Positions 25,101-33,304 of a stretch of 43,357 nt of DNA are shown here, piece after piece. Under the pieces are notes generated by a model. That model was not told the DNA's origin. It searched no databases and saw only the letters and a list, made by a program, of their open reading frames with translations. Origin of the DNA: Wenjunlia vitaminophila DSM 41686 (lineage in GTDB: Bacteria; Actinomycetota; Actinomycetes; Streptomycetales; Streptomycetaceae). Position 1 is the stretch's first letter; every line of letters begins with the position of its first letter. The stretch spans positions 1 to 43,357 of the forward strand of contig NZ_KB904684.1 of NCBI RefSeq assembly GCF_000380165.1, read 5' to 3'. The position numbers were made by a program, and so were the translations under genes.

Positions 25101-26069
25101 CGGGTCCTCGCCACCGGTGGGTGGGACAGGACCGCGCGGCTGTGGACGGCGGCGACCCCCCGGCAACCCCGGCGCCTGGCCACCCTCCCGGGTCACCGGG
25201 CAGCCGTGTGCGGGGTCGCGTTCAACCCTGACGGCTCCGTCCTGGCGACGGCCAGCCTGGACCACTCGGTGCAGCTCTGGGACCTCGCCGATCCCCAGCA
25301 CCCCCGGCTGTTGAGGCGCCTCGACGCGGGCGTGGGGGCGATCCACGAGATCGTGTTCAGTCCGGACGGTCGCGTCCTGGCCGCCGGCGGCAGCGGTGGC
25401 GTCCGCCTGTGGGACGTGGGCAACCCCGAGATGTCCCGTGCCCTGCACTCCCGGGCCCTCCAGCCCGGCAACGTCACCACCGTCGCCTTCAGCCCGGACG
25501 GCGACCTGCTCGCGGCTGCCGGGGACGACCGGCCCCTGCAGCTCTGGTCCGTCCGGCACCCGCGTGAGCCGAGGGTCCTGACCAGCGTGTCGAGCCGCGA
25601 CGAGCGCGTCACCTCGGTGGCGTTCAGCTCCGACGGCCGGACCCTGGCCAGCGCCGGGTTCAGCGGCACCGTTCGGCTGTGGCACGTGACCAACGGACGC
25701 CGGCTCACCACCGCGGCCACGCTCAACAACCACGTCGGCGCCGTCTACTCGGTGGCGTTCAGCTCGGACGGCCAGACCCTGGCGACCGGGGGCGCGGACA
25801 GCACCGTCCGGCTGTGGGACGCCTCCGACCCGGACGAACCCGAGGAACTGGCGGCGCTCACCGGCCACACGGCCCACGTCTACGCGTTGTCGTTCCACCC
25901 GAACGGGCACGTCCTGGCCACCGCGAGCCAGGACCACACGGCCCGGCTGTGGGAGACCAACCCGGAGGAGATCGTCTCGAACATCTGCCGACTCGCCCGC
26001 CCCAAGATCACCCGTGAGCAGTGGGCGAAGTACTTCCCGCACGTGAGGTACCAGCCTCCGTGCCCCTGA
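22110..26069 (+). CDS. XRE - nSTAND ATPase - WD40 signalling protein
   Basis: About 1319 residues. The N terminus (GPVQRLAWELRGLREEAGSPSYRLLARKAHYAASTLADAAKGDRLPTL) is an XRE-like helix-turn-helix. An nSTAND1 NTPase follows (CPYPGLAAFQEQDAELFFGR, Walker A FGASGSGKSS at about 167-174, Walker B LALVVDQFEEIF near 263), then one membrane helix (about 576-598, LAALLTALLLLVSVVSLYAV), then about 14 WD40 repeats from about residue 660 (LTGHTKAVNAVDFSPDGR ... LWDVADP). It ends TREQWAKYFPHVRYQPPCP as in this family. Such STAND ATPases are sensors and some act in phage defence. Codon 41 (22230-22232) is TTA. The GTG at 22110 is one of two adjacent GTGs; an ATG-like start at 22014 is less likely. Confidence 0.9.
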   Translation: MVRRGAGRPERPVDPDAGPVQRLAWELRGLREEAGSPSYRLLARKAHYAASTLADAAKGDRLPTLEVTLAYVRACGGPEAEWKTRWQATAALVAPSAGGPGVADPREPAGPHGSSGSPDPGPPCPYPGLAAFQEQDAELFFGRQNLIGQVADHLERDGNARLVAVFGASGSGKSSLLRAGVLPSLPGHWRSLVFTPGATPLTALAAAVASATGPEGAATDTDTGGGAGDLRRELAGDPSAADVALTTWLLTQPDATRLALVVDQFEEIFTVCADEAERHAFLDAIALLANSGENRVRVLITVRADFYPHCSAHPGLVGALRDGVQLPIGPPAPDELRELIVEPARRRGVAVDADLLATLIADASDQPGSLPLVAHLLRQLWHRRQGAALHLTDYHASGGVQGAVAQTAEEVYTRCTPRQQQALRNVFVRLTALGDGTDDTRRRISRAEIAGLPLADEIESLLEELASARLIVLDRNTVEVTHEAVISAWPRLRRWLTEDREGLRLHRQLTQSAESWELLGHDPGALYRGTRLELTRDWLARADERTLTARELEFLNASLAAQDREQLTERRRTRRLRQLAALLTALLLLVSVVSLYAVRARNTATKQRNSALSQTVAGQAAGLRATDPSLAGQLSLAAYRLSPTDEARGSLLSTFAATYAAVLTGHTKAVNAVDFSPDGRVLATVSDDRTLRLWDVADPHQPLGLATRSDPGGPVTVVQFSPDGTLLATAGAGDRVRLWDVSDPHDPRELAAIAHPQEVDAVAFDSRSRLLATGARDGGLRLWDISDPRDPTALTSPLEHAGPVLGVAFSPRDDLLASGDAKGVVRLWTIRREVRGHARAVEGTRVRLAKRLDAHRGAVTWVGFAPRRRSVLATASEDRTAMLWDTAHPARPVRLSTMRGHTDGLSAATFSSHGDVLVTASRDQTSRAWDLANPRLPRLAVTHSGHTDALTGLALSPDEKVLATTSRDHDIRLWDIPNPTVSGHSDAVCAVAFSPDQRVLATGGWDRTARLWTAATPRQPRRLATLPGHRAAVCGVAFNPDGSVLATASLDHSVQLWDLADPQHPRLLRRLDAGVGAIHEIVFSPDGRVLAAGGSGGVRLWDVGNPEMSRALHSRALQPGNVTTVAFSPDGDLLAAAGDDRPLQLWSVRHPREPRVLTSVSSRDERVTSVAFSSDGRTLASAGFSGTVRLWHVTNGRRLTTAATLNNHVGAVYSVAFSSDGQTLATGGADSTVRLWDASDPDEPEELAALTGHTAHVYALSFHPNGHVLATASQDHTARLWETNPEEIVSNICRLARPKITREQWAKYFPHVRYQPPCP

Positions 26070-27696
26070 CGTCCCCGGGCTCGGCCTCGGGCTCCTCCTG
26101 GGAGACCGGGAACCTGCGGGGGATCATGGCCAGCAACAACAGCACGGCGGCCACACAGACCACCGTCACCCCGACGTACACCCGGTGGGTCGCCAGGTCC
26201 AGGGCCCGCCGCAGGTAGTCGGCGGCCTCCGGGCTGAGCGCGCCGTCGGACCCGAGGACCTCACCGATGTCGTCCACGTCGTCCGGGACCTCACCCCGCA
26301 GGCCGGCCGGGGCCCCGTCCAGGCTCGCCCGGAGCGCGGCGTTGGACACCGCGCCCAGGATCGCCGCGCCCAGGCTCTGGCCGAGGTAGCGGGAGAACAC
26401 CACCGCCGCGGTGACCGTGCCGCGCTGCCGGTGCCCGACCGTGCTCTGCGCCCCGACCACCAACGTCGGCGAGAACAGGCCGAGTCCGGCGCCGAGCAGC
26501 AGGGTCGCCCCGACCACGTGCCACAGCGGCGGGTCGAAGGGGAGGGCCAGCATCCACCCCGCGGCCAGGGTCGCCACCGCCGCGCCGATCAGGGCCGTGT
26601 CCCGGAAGCCGATCCGCAGGTACAACTGGCTGCACACCGCGGAGGCCACCGGCCAGCTCATGGTCATGGTGGCCATCACCAGACCCGCCTGGATCGCCCC
26701 GAGGCCCAGCACCTCCTGCGCGTACACCGGCAGGAAGACGCCTGGTCCGATCATGATCACGCCGATGGAGAGCTGGGAGATGTTGATCCCGGCGAGCACC
26801 TTGCGGGTCCACACCCACGGCGGCATCACCGGCTCCTCGGCACGCCGCTCCACCACCACCGTCAGGGCCACCAGCACCGCGGCCGTCCCCAGCAGCGCCA
26901 GGCTCGGCGGCGATCCCCAGGACCAGGCCACCCCGCCCTGGAGCAGGGCGAGGATCAGGCTCACCCCGGCGCCCAGCATCACGGTGGCGCCGAGCCAGTC
27001 GACGGTGGCGCTGCCCCGGCGCCGCCGCTCGTGGAGGTGCCGCACGATCAGGGCGAGCGCGGCCACCCCCACGGGCAGGTTGACCAGGAAGACCCACCGC
27101 CAGGACACGTACTCGGCGAACGCCCCGCCGAGCGCGGGGCCCCCCACCGCGGCCACCCCCCAGACCGTGGACAGCGCGGCCTGGATGCGACCGCGCTCCT
27201 TGAGCGGGTAGAGGTCACCGGCGAGGGTCAGGACGGTGGCCTGGATGGGACCGGCGCCGAGCCCCTGCACGGCCCGGAAGACGATCAGCGACGGCATGTT
27301 CCACGCCACGGCGCACAGCAGCGAGCCGAGCAGGAAGGTCAGGGTTCCGGCGACGAGCACCGGCTTGCGGCCGTAGAGGTCCGCGAGCTTGCCGTACACC
27401 GGGATGGTCACCGTCTGGGCGAGCAGGTACGCGCTGAACACCCAACTGAAGATGGAGAAGCCACCGATGTCGCCCACGATGTTGGGCACCGAGGTGGACA
27501 CGATGGTGCTGTCCATGGCGGCGAGCGCCATGGTGAGCATCAGGGCGAGCACCAGCAGACGGCGGTGTCCCGGCTGCTGCGCCTCCCCACCGGGTTCCGA
27601 GCCCGGTCCTCCCGGGGCACCGACCGGAGGGTGCCCGGAGGACCCACCGTTCCGCCCGGTGCCCCCCTGCCGTGACGCACCAGCCGACTCCTTCAT
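26008..27696 (-). CDS. DHA2-family (14-TMS) multidrug efflux transporter
   Basis: A 562-residue major facilitator exporter. After a Gly/Pro-rich N-terminal tail the first helix (LLVLALMLTMALAAMDSTIVSTSVPNI) carries the D-x-T-I-V motif of 14-segment drug:H+ antiporters; motif A is in GKLADLYGRKPV and motif C is in GVAAVGGPALGGAF. It should export drugs or dyes. The ATG start has GGAGGGAG upstream. The stop lies within the convergent nSTAND gene: the two coding sequences overlap tail to tail by 62 bases, which could produce antisense RNA. Chosen over an upstream GTG at 27987 because the upstream stretch is low quality. Confidence 0.93.
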   Translation of the reverse strand: MKESAGASRQGGTGRNGGSSGHPPVGAPGGPGSEPGGEAQQPGHRRLLVLALMLTMALAAMDSTIVSTSVPNIVGDIGGFSIFSWVFSAYLLAQTVTIPVYGKLADLYGRKPVLVAGTLTFLLGSLLCAVAWNMPSLIVFRAVQGLGAGPIQATVLTLAGDLYPLKERGRIQAALSTVWGVAAVGGPALGGAFAEYVSWRWVFLVNLPVGVAALALIVRHLHERRRRGSATVDWLGATVMLGAGVSLILALLQGGVAWSWGSPPSLALLGTAAVLVALTVVVERRAEEPVMPPWVWTRKVLAGINISQLSIGVIMIGPGVFLPVYAQEVLGLGAIQAGLVMATMTMSWPVASAVCSQLYLRIGFRDTALIGAAVATLAAGWMLALPFDPPLWHVVGATLLLGAGLGLFSPTLVVGAQSTVGHRQRGTVTAAVVFSRYLGQSLGAAILGAVSNAALRASLDGAPAGLRGEVPDDVDDIGEVLGSDGALSPEAADYLRRALDLATHRVYVGVTVVCVAAVLLLLAMIPRRFPVSQEEPEAEPGDVRGTEAGTSRAGSTSPTAHG

Positions 27697-28158
27697 GACG
27701 CTCCCTCCGCCGTTCTTCCTCCCGCCGTCCGTGCACCGGCCCCGCCCCTCGGCCACCGGCGGGTGTGCGGGCCGGCGTCCGCACCGGCACGCGGCCGACC
27801 CGGCGTCAACTCCCGCTGTGGGAACTCTGGGAGCCCCCCGAGCAGGGCCGACCGTCGTGTCCTCCTCCCGACGGAGGCACTCCACCCAGCCAACCCGCCC
27901 CTTTTCGCGCCTTTTCCCCCGTGTGTTCCAGGCAGGGGGGCGCCCTGGCCGGGCACACCGGGCAACGGGGGCGGGAACCAGCGCCACGGTGGGCGCACAC
28001 TGGCCGGTCGCTGGTATGAGCCCCTAGGGGCACCGCGTACGACTTTCGGTGGCAGGGTTCGTCCCCCGGCATGAGGGCCCCGTCGCGCGGCCGACCATAT
28101 CGTGGGTCACGCAGGTCGGCTCAGGGCTTTCACGGGCTCTGTGGGGGGAAGCGACTCG

Positions 28159-28178
28159 GCGGGCACCCGGGTGCCCGC
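28159..28178. promoter_or_regulatory. 20-bp perfect palindrome before the ABC operon
   Basis: GCGGGCACCC followed by its exact reverse complement. Fifteen bases before the GGGGTTTACCCC repeat. It may be an operator or only the stem of a small hairpin. Confidence 0.4.
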
Positions 28179-28192
28179 GGGACCAGGAGGGT

Positions 28193-28204
28193 GGGGTTTA
28201 CCCC
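28193..28204 (+). promoter_or_regulatory. Inverted repeat shared with the two-component operon
   Basis: GTGGGGTTTACCCCC, core GGGGTTTACCCC, about 115-125 bases before the GTG start of the ABC ATPase. The closest similar sequence in the window is the motif before the histidine kinase (21512-21525), in the same orientation. The shared motif suggests control by the neighbouring response regulator. Confidence 0.5.
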
Positions 28205-28318
28205 CGGTCCAAGACGGCGCCACGCCCCATCGCAGCCACGACGGCCGGACGGCAGGCTGTGTACGCAACCAACCAGTCGCCGACGACACATGATCAACGA
28301 GAACCGCAGGAGACAACA

Positions 28319-29152
28319 GTGACGACGGTAGTGGCCACAGCGCAGACCGAGGGCAGCGGAGGACACACCGCCGTGGCGGCCCGCACCCGCCAGGTGACCA
28401 AGGCCTACGGTTCCGGCGAGACCCGTGTCGTGGCGCTGGACAACGTGGACGTCGACATCGCCCGCGGTCGCTTCACCGCGATCATGGGCCCGTCCGGCTC
28501 GGGCAAGTCCACCCTGATGCACTGCCTGGCCGGACTCGACAGCGTCACCGAGGGGCGCATCTGGATCGGCGAGTCCGAGATCACCAAGCTGAACGACCGC
28601 AAGCTCACCCGGCTGCGCCGGGACAAGATCGGCTTCATATTCCAGGCCTTCAACCTGCTTCCCACCCTGAGCGCCGCGGAGAACATCACCCTCCCCATGG
28701 ACATCGCCGGTCGCAAGCCCGACCGGGAGTGGCTGGACCGGGTGGTGGAGACCGTGGGCCTCGGCGGCCGGCTGAAGCACCGCCCCAACCAGCTCTCCGG
28801 TGGCCAACAGCAGCGCGTCGCGGTCGCCCGCGCCCTGGCCGCCCGCCCGGAGATCATCTTCGGTGACGAGCCGACCGGGAACCTCGACTCCCGCGCCGGC
28901 GCGGAGATCCTGGGCTTCCTCCGCCGCTCGGTGGACGAACTGGGCCAGACCATCGTGATGGTCACCCACGACCCGGTGGCCGCGTCCTACGCGGACCGCG
29001 TGCTCTTCCTGGCCGACGGCCGCATCGTGGACGAGATGCACAACCCCACCGCCGAGGCGGTCCTGGAGCGGATGCTGCGCTTCACCGCCAGCGAGACGGC
29101 ACAGCCCGGTCACCCCTCCACGTCCCAGTTCGGCTCGGGGAGGACCGCATGA
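28319..29152 (+). CDS. ABC transporter ATP-binding protein (MacB/LolD type), second copy
   Basis: 277 residues, close in sequence to the ATPase at 539: Walker A IMGPSGSGKST (about 57-65), signature LSGGQQQR, Walker B IIFGDEPTG, switch VTHDPVAASYADRVLFLADGRI. The GTG start is set by AGGAG 5 bases upstream; the frame continues upstream without family sequence. The stop overlaps the permease ATG by 4 bases (ATGA), so translation is coupled. Probable control by the NarL-type regulator at 19491 via the GGGGTTTACCCC repeat. Substrate unknown. Confidence 0.95.
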   Translation: MTTVVATAQTEGSGGHTAVAARTRQVTKAYGSGETRVVALDNVDVDIARGRFTAIMGPSGSGKSTLMHCLAGLDSVTEGRIWIGESEITKLNDRKLTRLRRDKIGFIFQAFNLLPTLSAAENITLPMDIAGRKPDREWLDRVVETVGLGGRLKHRPNQLSGGQQQRVAVARALAARPEIIFGDEPTGNLDSRAGAEILGFLRRSVDELGQTIVMVTHDPVAASYADRVLFLADGRIVDEMHNPTAEAVLERMLRFTASETAQPGHPSTSQFGSGRTA

Positions 29153-31719
29153 CGGTCCTGAAGACCTCCCTGCGCAACTTCTTCGCGCACAAGGGACGGA
29201 TGATCCTTTCCGGGATAGCCGTCCTGCTCTCGGTCGCGTTCGTCTGCGGCACGCTGGTGTTCACCGACACCATGGACCACACCTTCGACAAGCTGTTCAA
29301 CGACAGCGCGGCCGACGTCACCATCTCCGCCAAGGAGATCGACGACGCGCAGGACAACGGCAAGGTCGCGACCGTGCCGGTCACCCTGCTGGAGAAGGCG
29401 AAGCGGATCGAGGGCGTCAAGGCCGCCTACCTGGACGTCTCCTCCGACAAGATCACTGTTGTTGACTCCGACAACGACAACATCGGCCCCACCAGTGGCG
29501 CCCCCACCGTCGGCGTCAACTGGCAGGAGTCCGACCGCAACCCGCTGGAGCTCAGCTCCGGCCGGCTCGCCAAGGGCCCGGGCGAGGCCGTGCTCGACAA
29601 GGACACCGCGGACAAGAAGGACGTGGAGATCGGCGACACCCTCAAGGTCATCGCCATCCCCGGCACCTTCGAGGTCAAGGTCACCGGCATCGCCTCGTTC
29701 ACGGCCACCAACCCCGGCGCCACGCTGGTCATCTTCGACACCCCGACCGCGCAGGCGAAGCTGCTGGGCAGCACCAAGGAGACCGTCGAGGTGGACCTCG
29801 ACGCCGCCGCCGGGGTGAGCAACGACGAGCTGAAGAAGAACGTCCTGGCCGCCCTCGGCTCCGACTACGACGTGAAGACCCAGTCCGAGACCGCGGACGA
29901 CGCGGCCGACGACCTCGGCAGCTTCTTCGACTTCATGAAGTACGCGATGCTGGCCTTCGCCCTCGTCTCGGTCATCGTCGGCATCTTCCTCATCGTCAAC
30001 ACCTTCTCCATGCTGGTCACCCAGCGCACCCGGGAGATCGGCCTGCTGCGCGCCGTCGGTGCCAGCCGGAAGCAGGTCAACCGTTCGGTGCTGGTCGAGG
30101 CGGTGCTGCTGGGCGTGGTCGGGTCCCTGCTCGGCATCGCCTCCGGGATCGGCCTGGCCGTCGGCCTGATGAAGCTGATGGGCAAGGCCGGCATGCACCT
30201 CAGCACCTCCGACCTCACCATCAAGGTCTCCACCCCGCTCATCGGCCTGGTCCTCGGCGTGGTCGTCACCGTCCTCGCCGCCTACCTGCCCGCCCGCCGC
30301 GCCGGCAAGGTGTCCCCGATGGCCGCGCTGCGCGACGCCGGAACCCCGGCCGACGGCAAGTCAGGAAAGGTGCGGGCCGCGCTCGGGCTGCTGATCACCG
30401 GTGTCGGCGGAGCCGGCCTGGTGCTGGCCACCACCGAGGACGACGGGGGCGTCGCCGGCCAGTACCTCGGCCTCGGCATCCTGCTCACGCTGATCGGGTT
30501 CATCGTCATCGGGCCGCTGCTGGCCTCCGTGGTGGTCCGCGTGCTGGGCTTCCTCGGCCTGCGGGTGTTCGGTGCGGTCGGCCGGATGGCCGAGCGGAAC
30601 GCGCTGCGCAACCCGCGGCGCACCGGCGCCACCGCCGCCGCCCTGATGATCGGTCTGGCGCTGGTCTCCGGTCTGGCCGTGGTCAGCTCCTCCATGGTGG
30701 CGTCGGCCACCGACGAGTTGGACAAGTCGGTGGGCGCGGACTTCATCGTGGGTTCCGACATGGGGCAGCCGCTGGCACCACAGGTGACCCAGGCGGTCGT
30801 GGCGGCCAAGGGGAAGCTGGACCACATCACCAACTTCCGGTCCGTCAACGCCAAGGTGACCACCCCGGGCGGCAAGGACGAGAAGGGAACCCTGGAGGCC
30901 ACCGACCCGACGTACATGCAGGACGTGCGGACCAAGGCCGTGGCCGGTGACCTCGCCACCGTCTACAACACCGTCAACACCGTCTCGGTCCCCGAGGGAT
31001 TCGCCGAGGACAACGAGCTGAAGGTCGGTGACAAGCTGACCGTCGCCTTCGTCGAGGGCAAGACCGCCACGCTGCGGATCGCCGCGATCACCGCCGACGA
31101 CACCATGCTCAGCCACGGTGCCCGCTTCATCAGCACGGCCACGATGGAGCGCAACCTCCCCGAGGACAAGCGCCCCCTGGCCGAGATCATGCTGGCCAGC
31201 GCCAAGGACGGCCAGGAGGACCAGGCGTACACGGTGCTCAAGCAGAACCTGGAGGAGTACCCGCAGGTCAAGGTCCGTGACCAGGCCGACTACAAGAAGG
31301 TGCTCGAGGACCAGGTCGGCCAGCTCCTCAACTTGGTCTACGGCCTGCTGGGCCTGGCCATCGTGGTGGCCATCCTGGGTGTGGTGAACACCCTGGCCCT
31401 GTCGGTGGTCGAGCGCACCAGGGAGATCGGCCTGATCCGGGCGATCGGGATGTCCCGCCTCCAGACCCGGCGGATGATCCGGCTGGAGTCGGTGGTGATC
31501 TCCCTCTTCGGGGCGATCCTCGGTCTCGGGCTCGGCCTCGCCTGGGGCATCGCCGCCCAGAAGCTGATGGAGCTCGGGGGCCTGAAGGTCCTGGAGATCC
31601 CCTGGGCCACCATCGCCTACGTCTTCGTCGGGTCGGCCGTGGTGGGTCTGCTGGCGGCGGTCATCCCCGCCTACCGCGCGGGCCGGATGAACGTCCTCAA
31701 CGCCATCGCGACGGACTAG
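29149..31719 (+). CDS. FtsX-like ABC transporter permease, second copy
   Basis: 856 residues with two FtsX units. The N-terminal membrane segment (MILSGIAVLLSVAFVCGTLVF) is followed by an external domain rich in Asp and Lys, membrane segments around residues 260-380 (IFLIVNTFSMLVTQRTREIGLLRAVGASRKQ), then a second external domain and the C-terminal unit (GVVNTLALSVVERTREIGLIRAIGMSRLQ). The layout equals the permease at 1371. Ends just before a strong terminator. Together with the ATPase it forms a MacB-like complex. Confidence 0.94.
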   Translation: MTVLKTSLRNFFAHKGRMILSGIAVLLSVAFVCGTLVFTDTMDHTFDKLFNDSAADVTISAKEIDDAQDNGKVATVPVTLLEKAKRIEGVKAAYLDVSSDKITVVDSDNDNIGPTSGAPTVGVNWQESDRNPLELSSGRLAKGPGEAVLDKDTADKKDVEIGDTLKVIAIPGTFEVKVTGIASFTATNPGATLVIFDTPTAQAKLLGSTKETVEVDLDAAAGVSNDELKKNVLAALGSDYDVKTQSETADDAADDLGSFFDFMKYAMLAFALVSVIVGIFLIVNTFSMLVTQRTREIGLLRAVGASRKQVNRSVLVEAVLLGVVGSLLGIASGIGLAVGLMKLMGKAGMHLSTSDLTIKVSTPLIGLVLGVVVTVLAAYLPARRAGKVSPMAALRDAGTPADGKSGKVRAALGLLITGVGGAGLVLATTEDDGGVAGQYLGLGILLTLIGFIVIGPLLASVVVRVLGFLGLRVFGAVGRMAERNALRNPRRTGATAAALMIGLALVSGLAVVSSSMVASATDELDKSVGADFIVGSDMGQPLAPQVTQAVVAAKGKLDHITNFRSVNAKVTTPGGKDEKGTLEATDPTYMQDVRTKAVAGDLATVYNTVNTVSVPEGFAEDNELKVGDKLTVAFVEGKTATLRIAAITADDTMLSHGARFISTATMERNLPEDKRPLAEIMLASAKDGQEDQAYTVLKQNLEEYPQVKVRDQADYKKVLEDQVGQLLNLVYGLLGLAIVVAILGVVNTLALSVVERTREIGLIRAIGMSRLQTRRMIRLESVVISLFGAILGLGLGLAWGIAAQKLMELGGLKVLEIPWATIAYVFVGSAVVGLLAAVIPAYRAGRMNVLNAIATD

Positions 31720-31739
31720 CCGCCACGGCGGTGACAGCG

Positions 31740-31775
31740 GACGGGCCCGGCTTCCCCTCGGAAGCCGGGCCCGTC
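31740..31775. terminator. Strong hairpin between ABC operon and flotillin gene
   Basis: A 16-bp perfect stem (GACGGGCCCGGCTTCC and its complement) with a CCTC tetraloop. It lies between convergent genes and can stop transcription from both sides. Confidence 0.8.
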
Positions 31776-31798
31776 GGTCGTGGTGCCGCGGTCCGCGG

Positions 31799-33235
31799 TC
31801 AGCCGGAGGTGGTCGCCGGGACGGGCTCGGCACCGGCCGGGGTCCCCGGCACCGGCAGTCCGCCCCCGTTCTTCGCGGCCACGCCCTTCAGCAGCGCGGC
31901 GAGGTCCACCCCGGTGGTGGAGCGGAGGAGTTCGACGCCCTGCGCCACGTTGTCGGCGACCGCGCGCGGCAGCCGCCCGGCACCGTCCGTGGAGATCACC
32001 GTCATCGTGTCCACGGCGCTCAGCGGCTCCGACGCCTTGGCCACGACCTGCGGCAGCACCTCGACGAGCATCTGGAGCATCGCCGCGTCCCCGTACTGGG
32101 CGAACGCGTCAGCCTTCCTCCGCATCGCCTCGGCCTCCGCGGAACCCCTGGCGCAGATCGCCGCCCCCTCGGCCTCGCCCTCGATGCGCACCGCGTCGGC
32201 CAGCGCCGCGCGCCGCGCCTTCTCGCCCTCACCGGTCAGCCGTGACCGCTCCGCGGCGGCCTCCGCCTCCTTGACCGCGGCGACCCGGCGGGCCTCGGCC
32301 TCCTGCTCGGCCTGGTACCTGGCGGCGTCGGCGGGCTTGCGGACCTGGGTGTCCAGCTCCCGGTCGGTGAGCGCGGCCTGCCGGGCCGCGACCTTCTCCT
32401 GCTCGCTGAGGACCTCCTGCCGGCGCGCGGCCTCGGCCAACGGGCCCGCGGCGTTGGCCCGGGCGGCGGCCTCGTCGGTCTGGGCCTTGATCTCGGCCTG
32501 CTTCAGGTACAGGGTCCGCTGGGCGACGGCGATCTCCTCCTCCGCCTTCAGCCTGGCCTGCTCGGCGGCGCGCCGTGCCTCGGCCTCGGCGATGTCCGCT
32601 TCCTGCCTGGCCCGGGCCGCCTCCGGGCGACCGAGGTCCTCCAGGTACGAGCCCTCCGTGGTGATGTCCTGGATCTGGAAGGCGTCCAGGACCAGGCCCT
32701 GCCCGGACAGGCTCGCCTCGGCCTCCTCGGCGACCTGCCCGGCGAACGCCGCCCGATCCCGGATGATGTCCTCGACGGACATCCGGCCCACGATGGACCG
32801 CAGCGCCCCGGAGAGCACTTCCTGGGTGAAGCCGACGATCCCGCTCTGCTGCTGGAGGAAGCGCTGCGCGGCGGCGCGGATCGAGTCCTCGGTGCCGCCG
32901 ACCTTGACGATGGCCACGCCCTCGAGGTTGGCCTTCACCCCGCGCAGGGTGACCGCGCCCCGCACGGCAACCGGGATGTGGCGGCTGGACAGGTCGAGGG
33001 AGAACCTCTGCTGCACGAACGGCACCACGAAGACGCCGCCGCCAACCACGACCTTCTGGCCGCTGTTGTCGGTGAACACCCGTCCGGTCTGCGGATCGGT
33101 GGACCTCTGGCCGCGCCGTCCGGTGACGATGAACGCCTCACTGGGACCCGCCACCTTGTACCGGCTGATCACGGCGAGCGCCAGGAGCACCAGGAGCACC
33201 ACGATTCCCAGCGTGGCGATGACAACAGGACTCAA
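31799..33235 (-). CDS. Flotillin-like SPFH-domain protein
   Basis: 478 residues. An N-terminal membrane segment (about 4-23, VVIATLGIVVLLVLLALAVI) is followed by an SPFH/PHB domain (AGPSEAFIVTGRRG ... MSVEDIIRDRAAFAGQVAEEAEASLSGQGLVLDAFQIQDI), then about 200 residues of coiled coil rich in Glu/Ala/Arg (EADIAEAEARRAAEQARLKAEEE), as in bacterial flotillins that organise membrane microdomains. The C-terminal 70 residues include the MLQMLVEVLPQVV and DAAGR-like flotillin end. The TTG start is supported by GAAGGG 7 bases upstream. It lies downstream of the NfeD gene in one operon. Confidence 0.93.
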   Translation of the reverse strand: MSPVVIATLGIVVLLVLLALAVISRYKVAGPSEAFIVTGRRGQRSTDPQTGRVFTDNSGQKVVVGGGVFVVPFVQQRFSLDLSSRHIPVAVRGAVTLRGVKANLEGVAIVKVGGTEDSIRAAAQRFLQQQSGIVGFTQEVLSGALRSIVGRMSVEDIIRDRAAFAGQVAEEAEASLSGQGLVLDAFQIQDITTEGSYLEDLGRPEAARARQEADIAEAEARRAAEQARLKAEEEIAVAQRTLYLKQAEIKAQTDEAAARANAAGPLAEAARRQEVLSEQEKVAARQAALTDRELDTQVRKPADAARYQAEQEAEARRVAAVKEAEAAAERSRLTGEGEKARRAALADAVRIEGEAEGAAICARGSAEAEAMRRKADAFAQYGDAAMLQMLVEVLPQVVAKASEPLSAVDTMTVISTDGAGRLPRAVADNVAQGVELLRSTTGVDLAALLKGVAAKNGGGLPVPGTPAGAEPVPATTSG

Positions 33236-33304
33236 GGCAGTGCCCTTCGAACGGGCCCCACGCGGGGGCAGGACGTACAGGACTCGGCCCGGCCGGAACG
33301 GACG

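Larger units (their letters stand above)
27697..28318. other. Divergent intergenic region between the exporter and second ABC operon
   Basis: About 620 bases with no convincing gene. It contains a 20-bp perfect palindrome (28159-28178) and the GGGGTTTACCCC repeat (28193-28204). AGGAG at 28309-28313 is the ribosome site of the ABC ATPase. The stretch has many G/C-rich runs. Confidence 0.5.

Noticed and set aside
23643-26042. Minus-strand frame of 799 codons opposite the WD40 region
   Set aside because: It repeats in step with the WD40 repeats and has atypical composition; it is a shadow.
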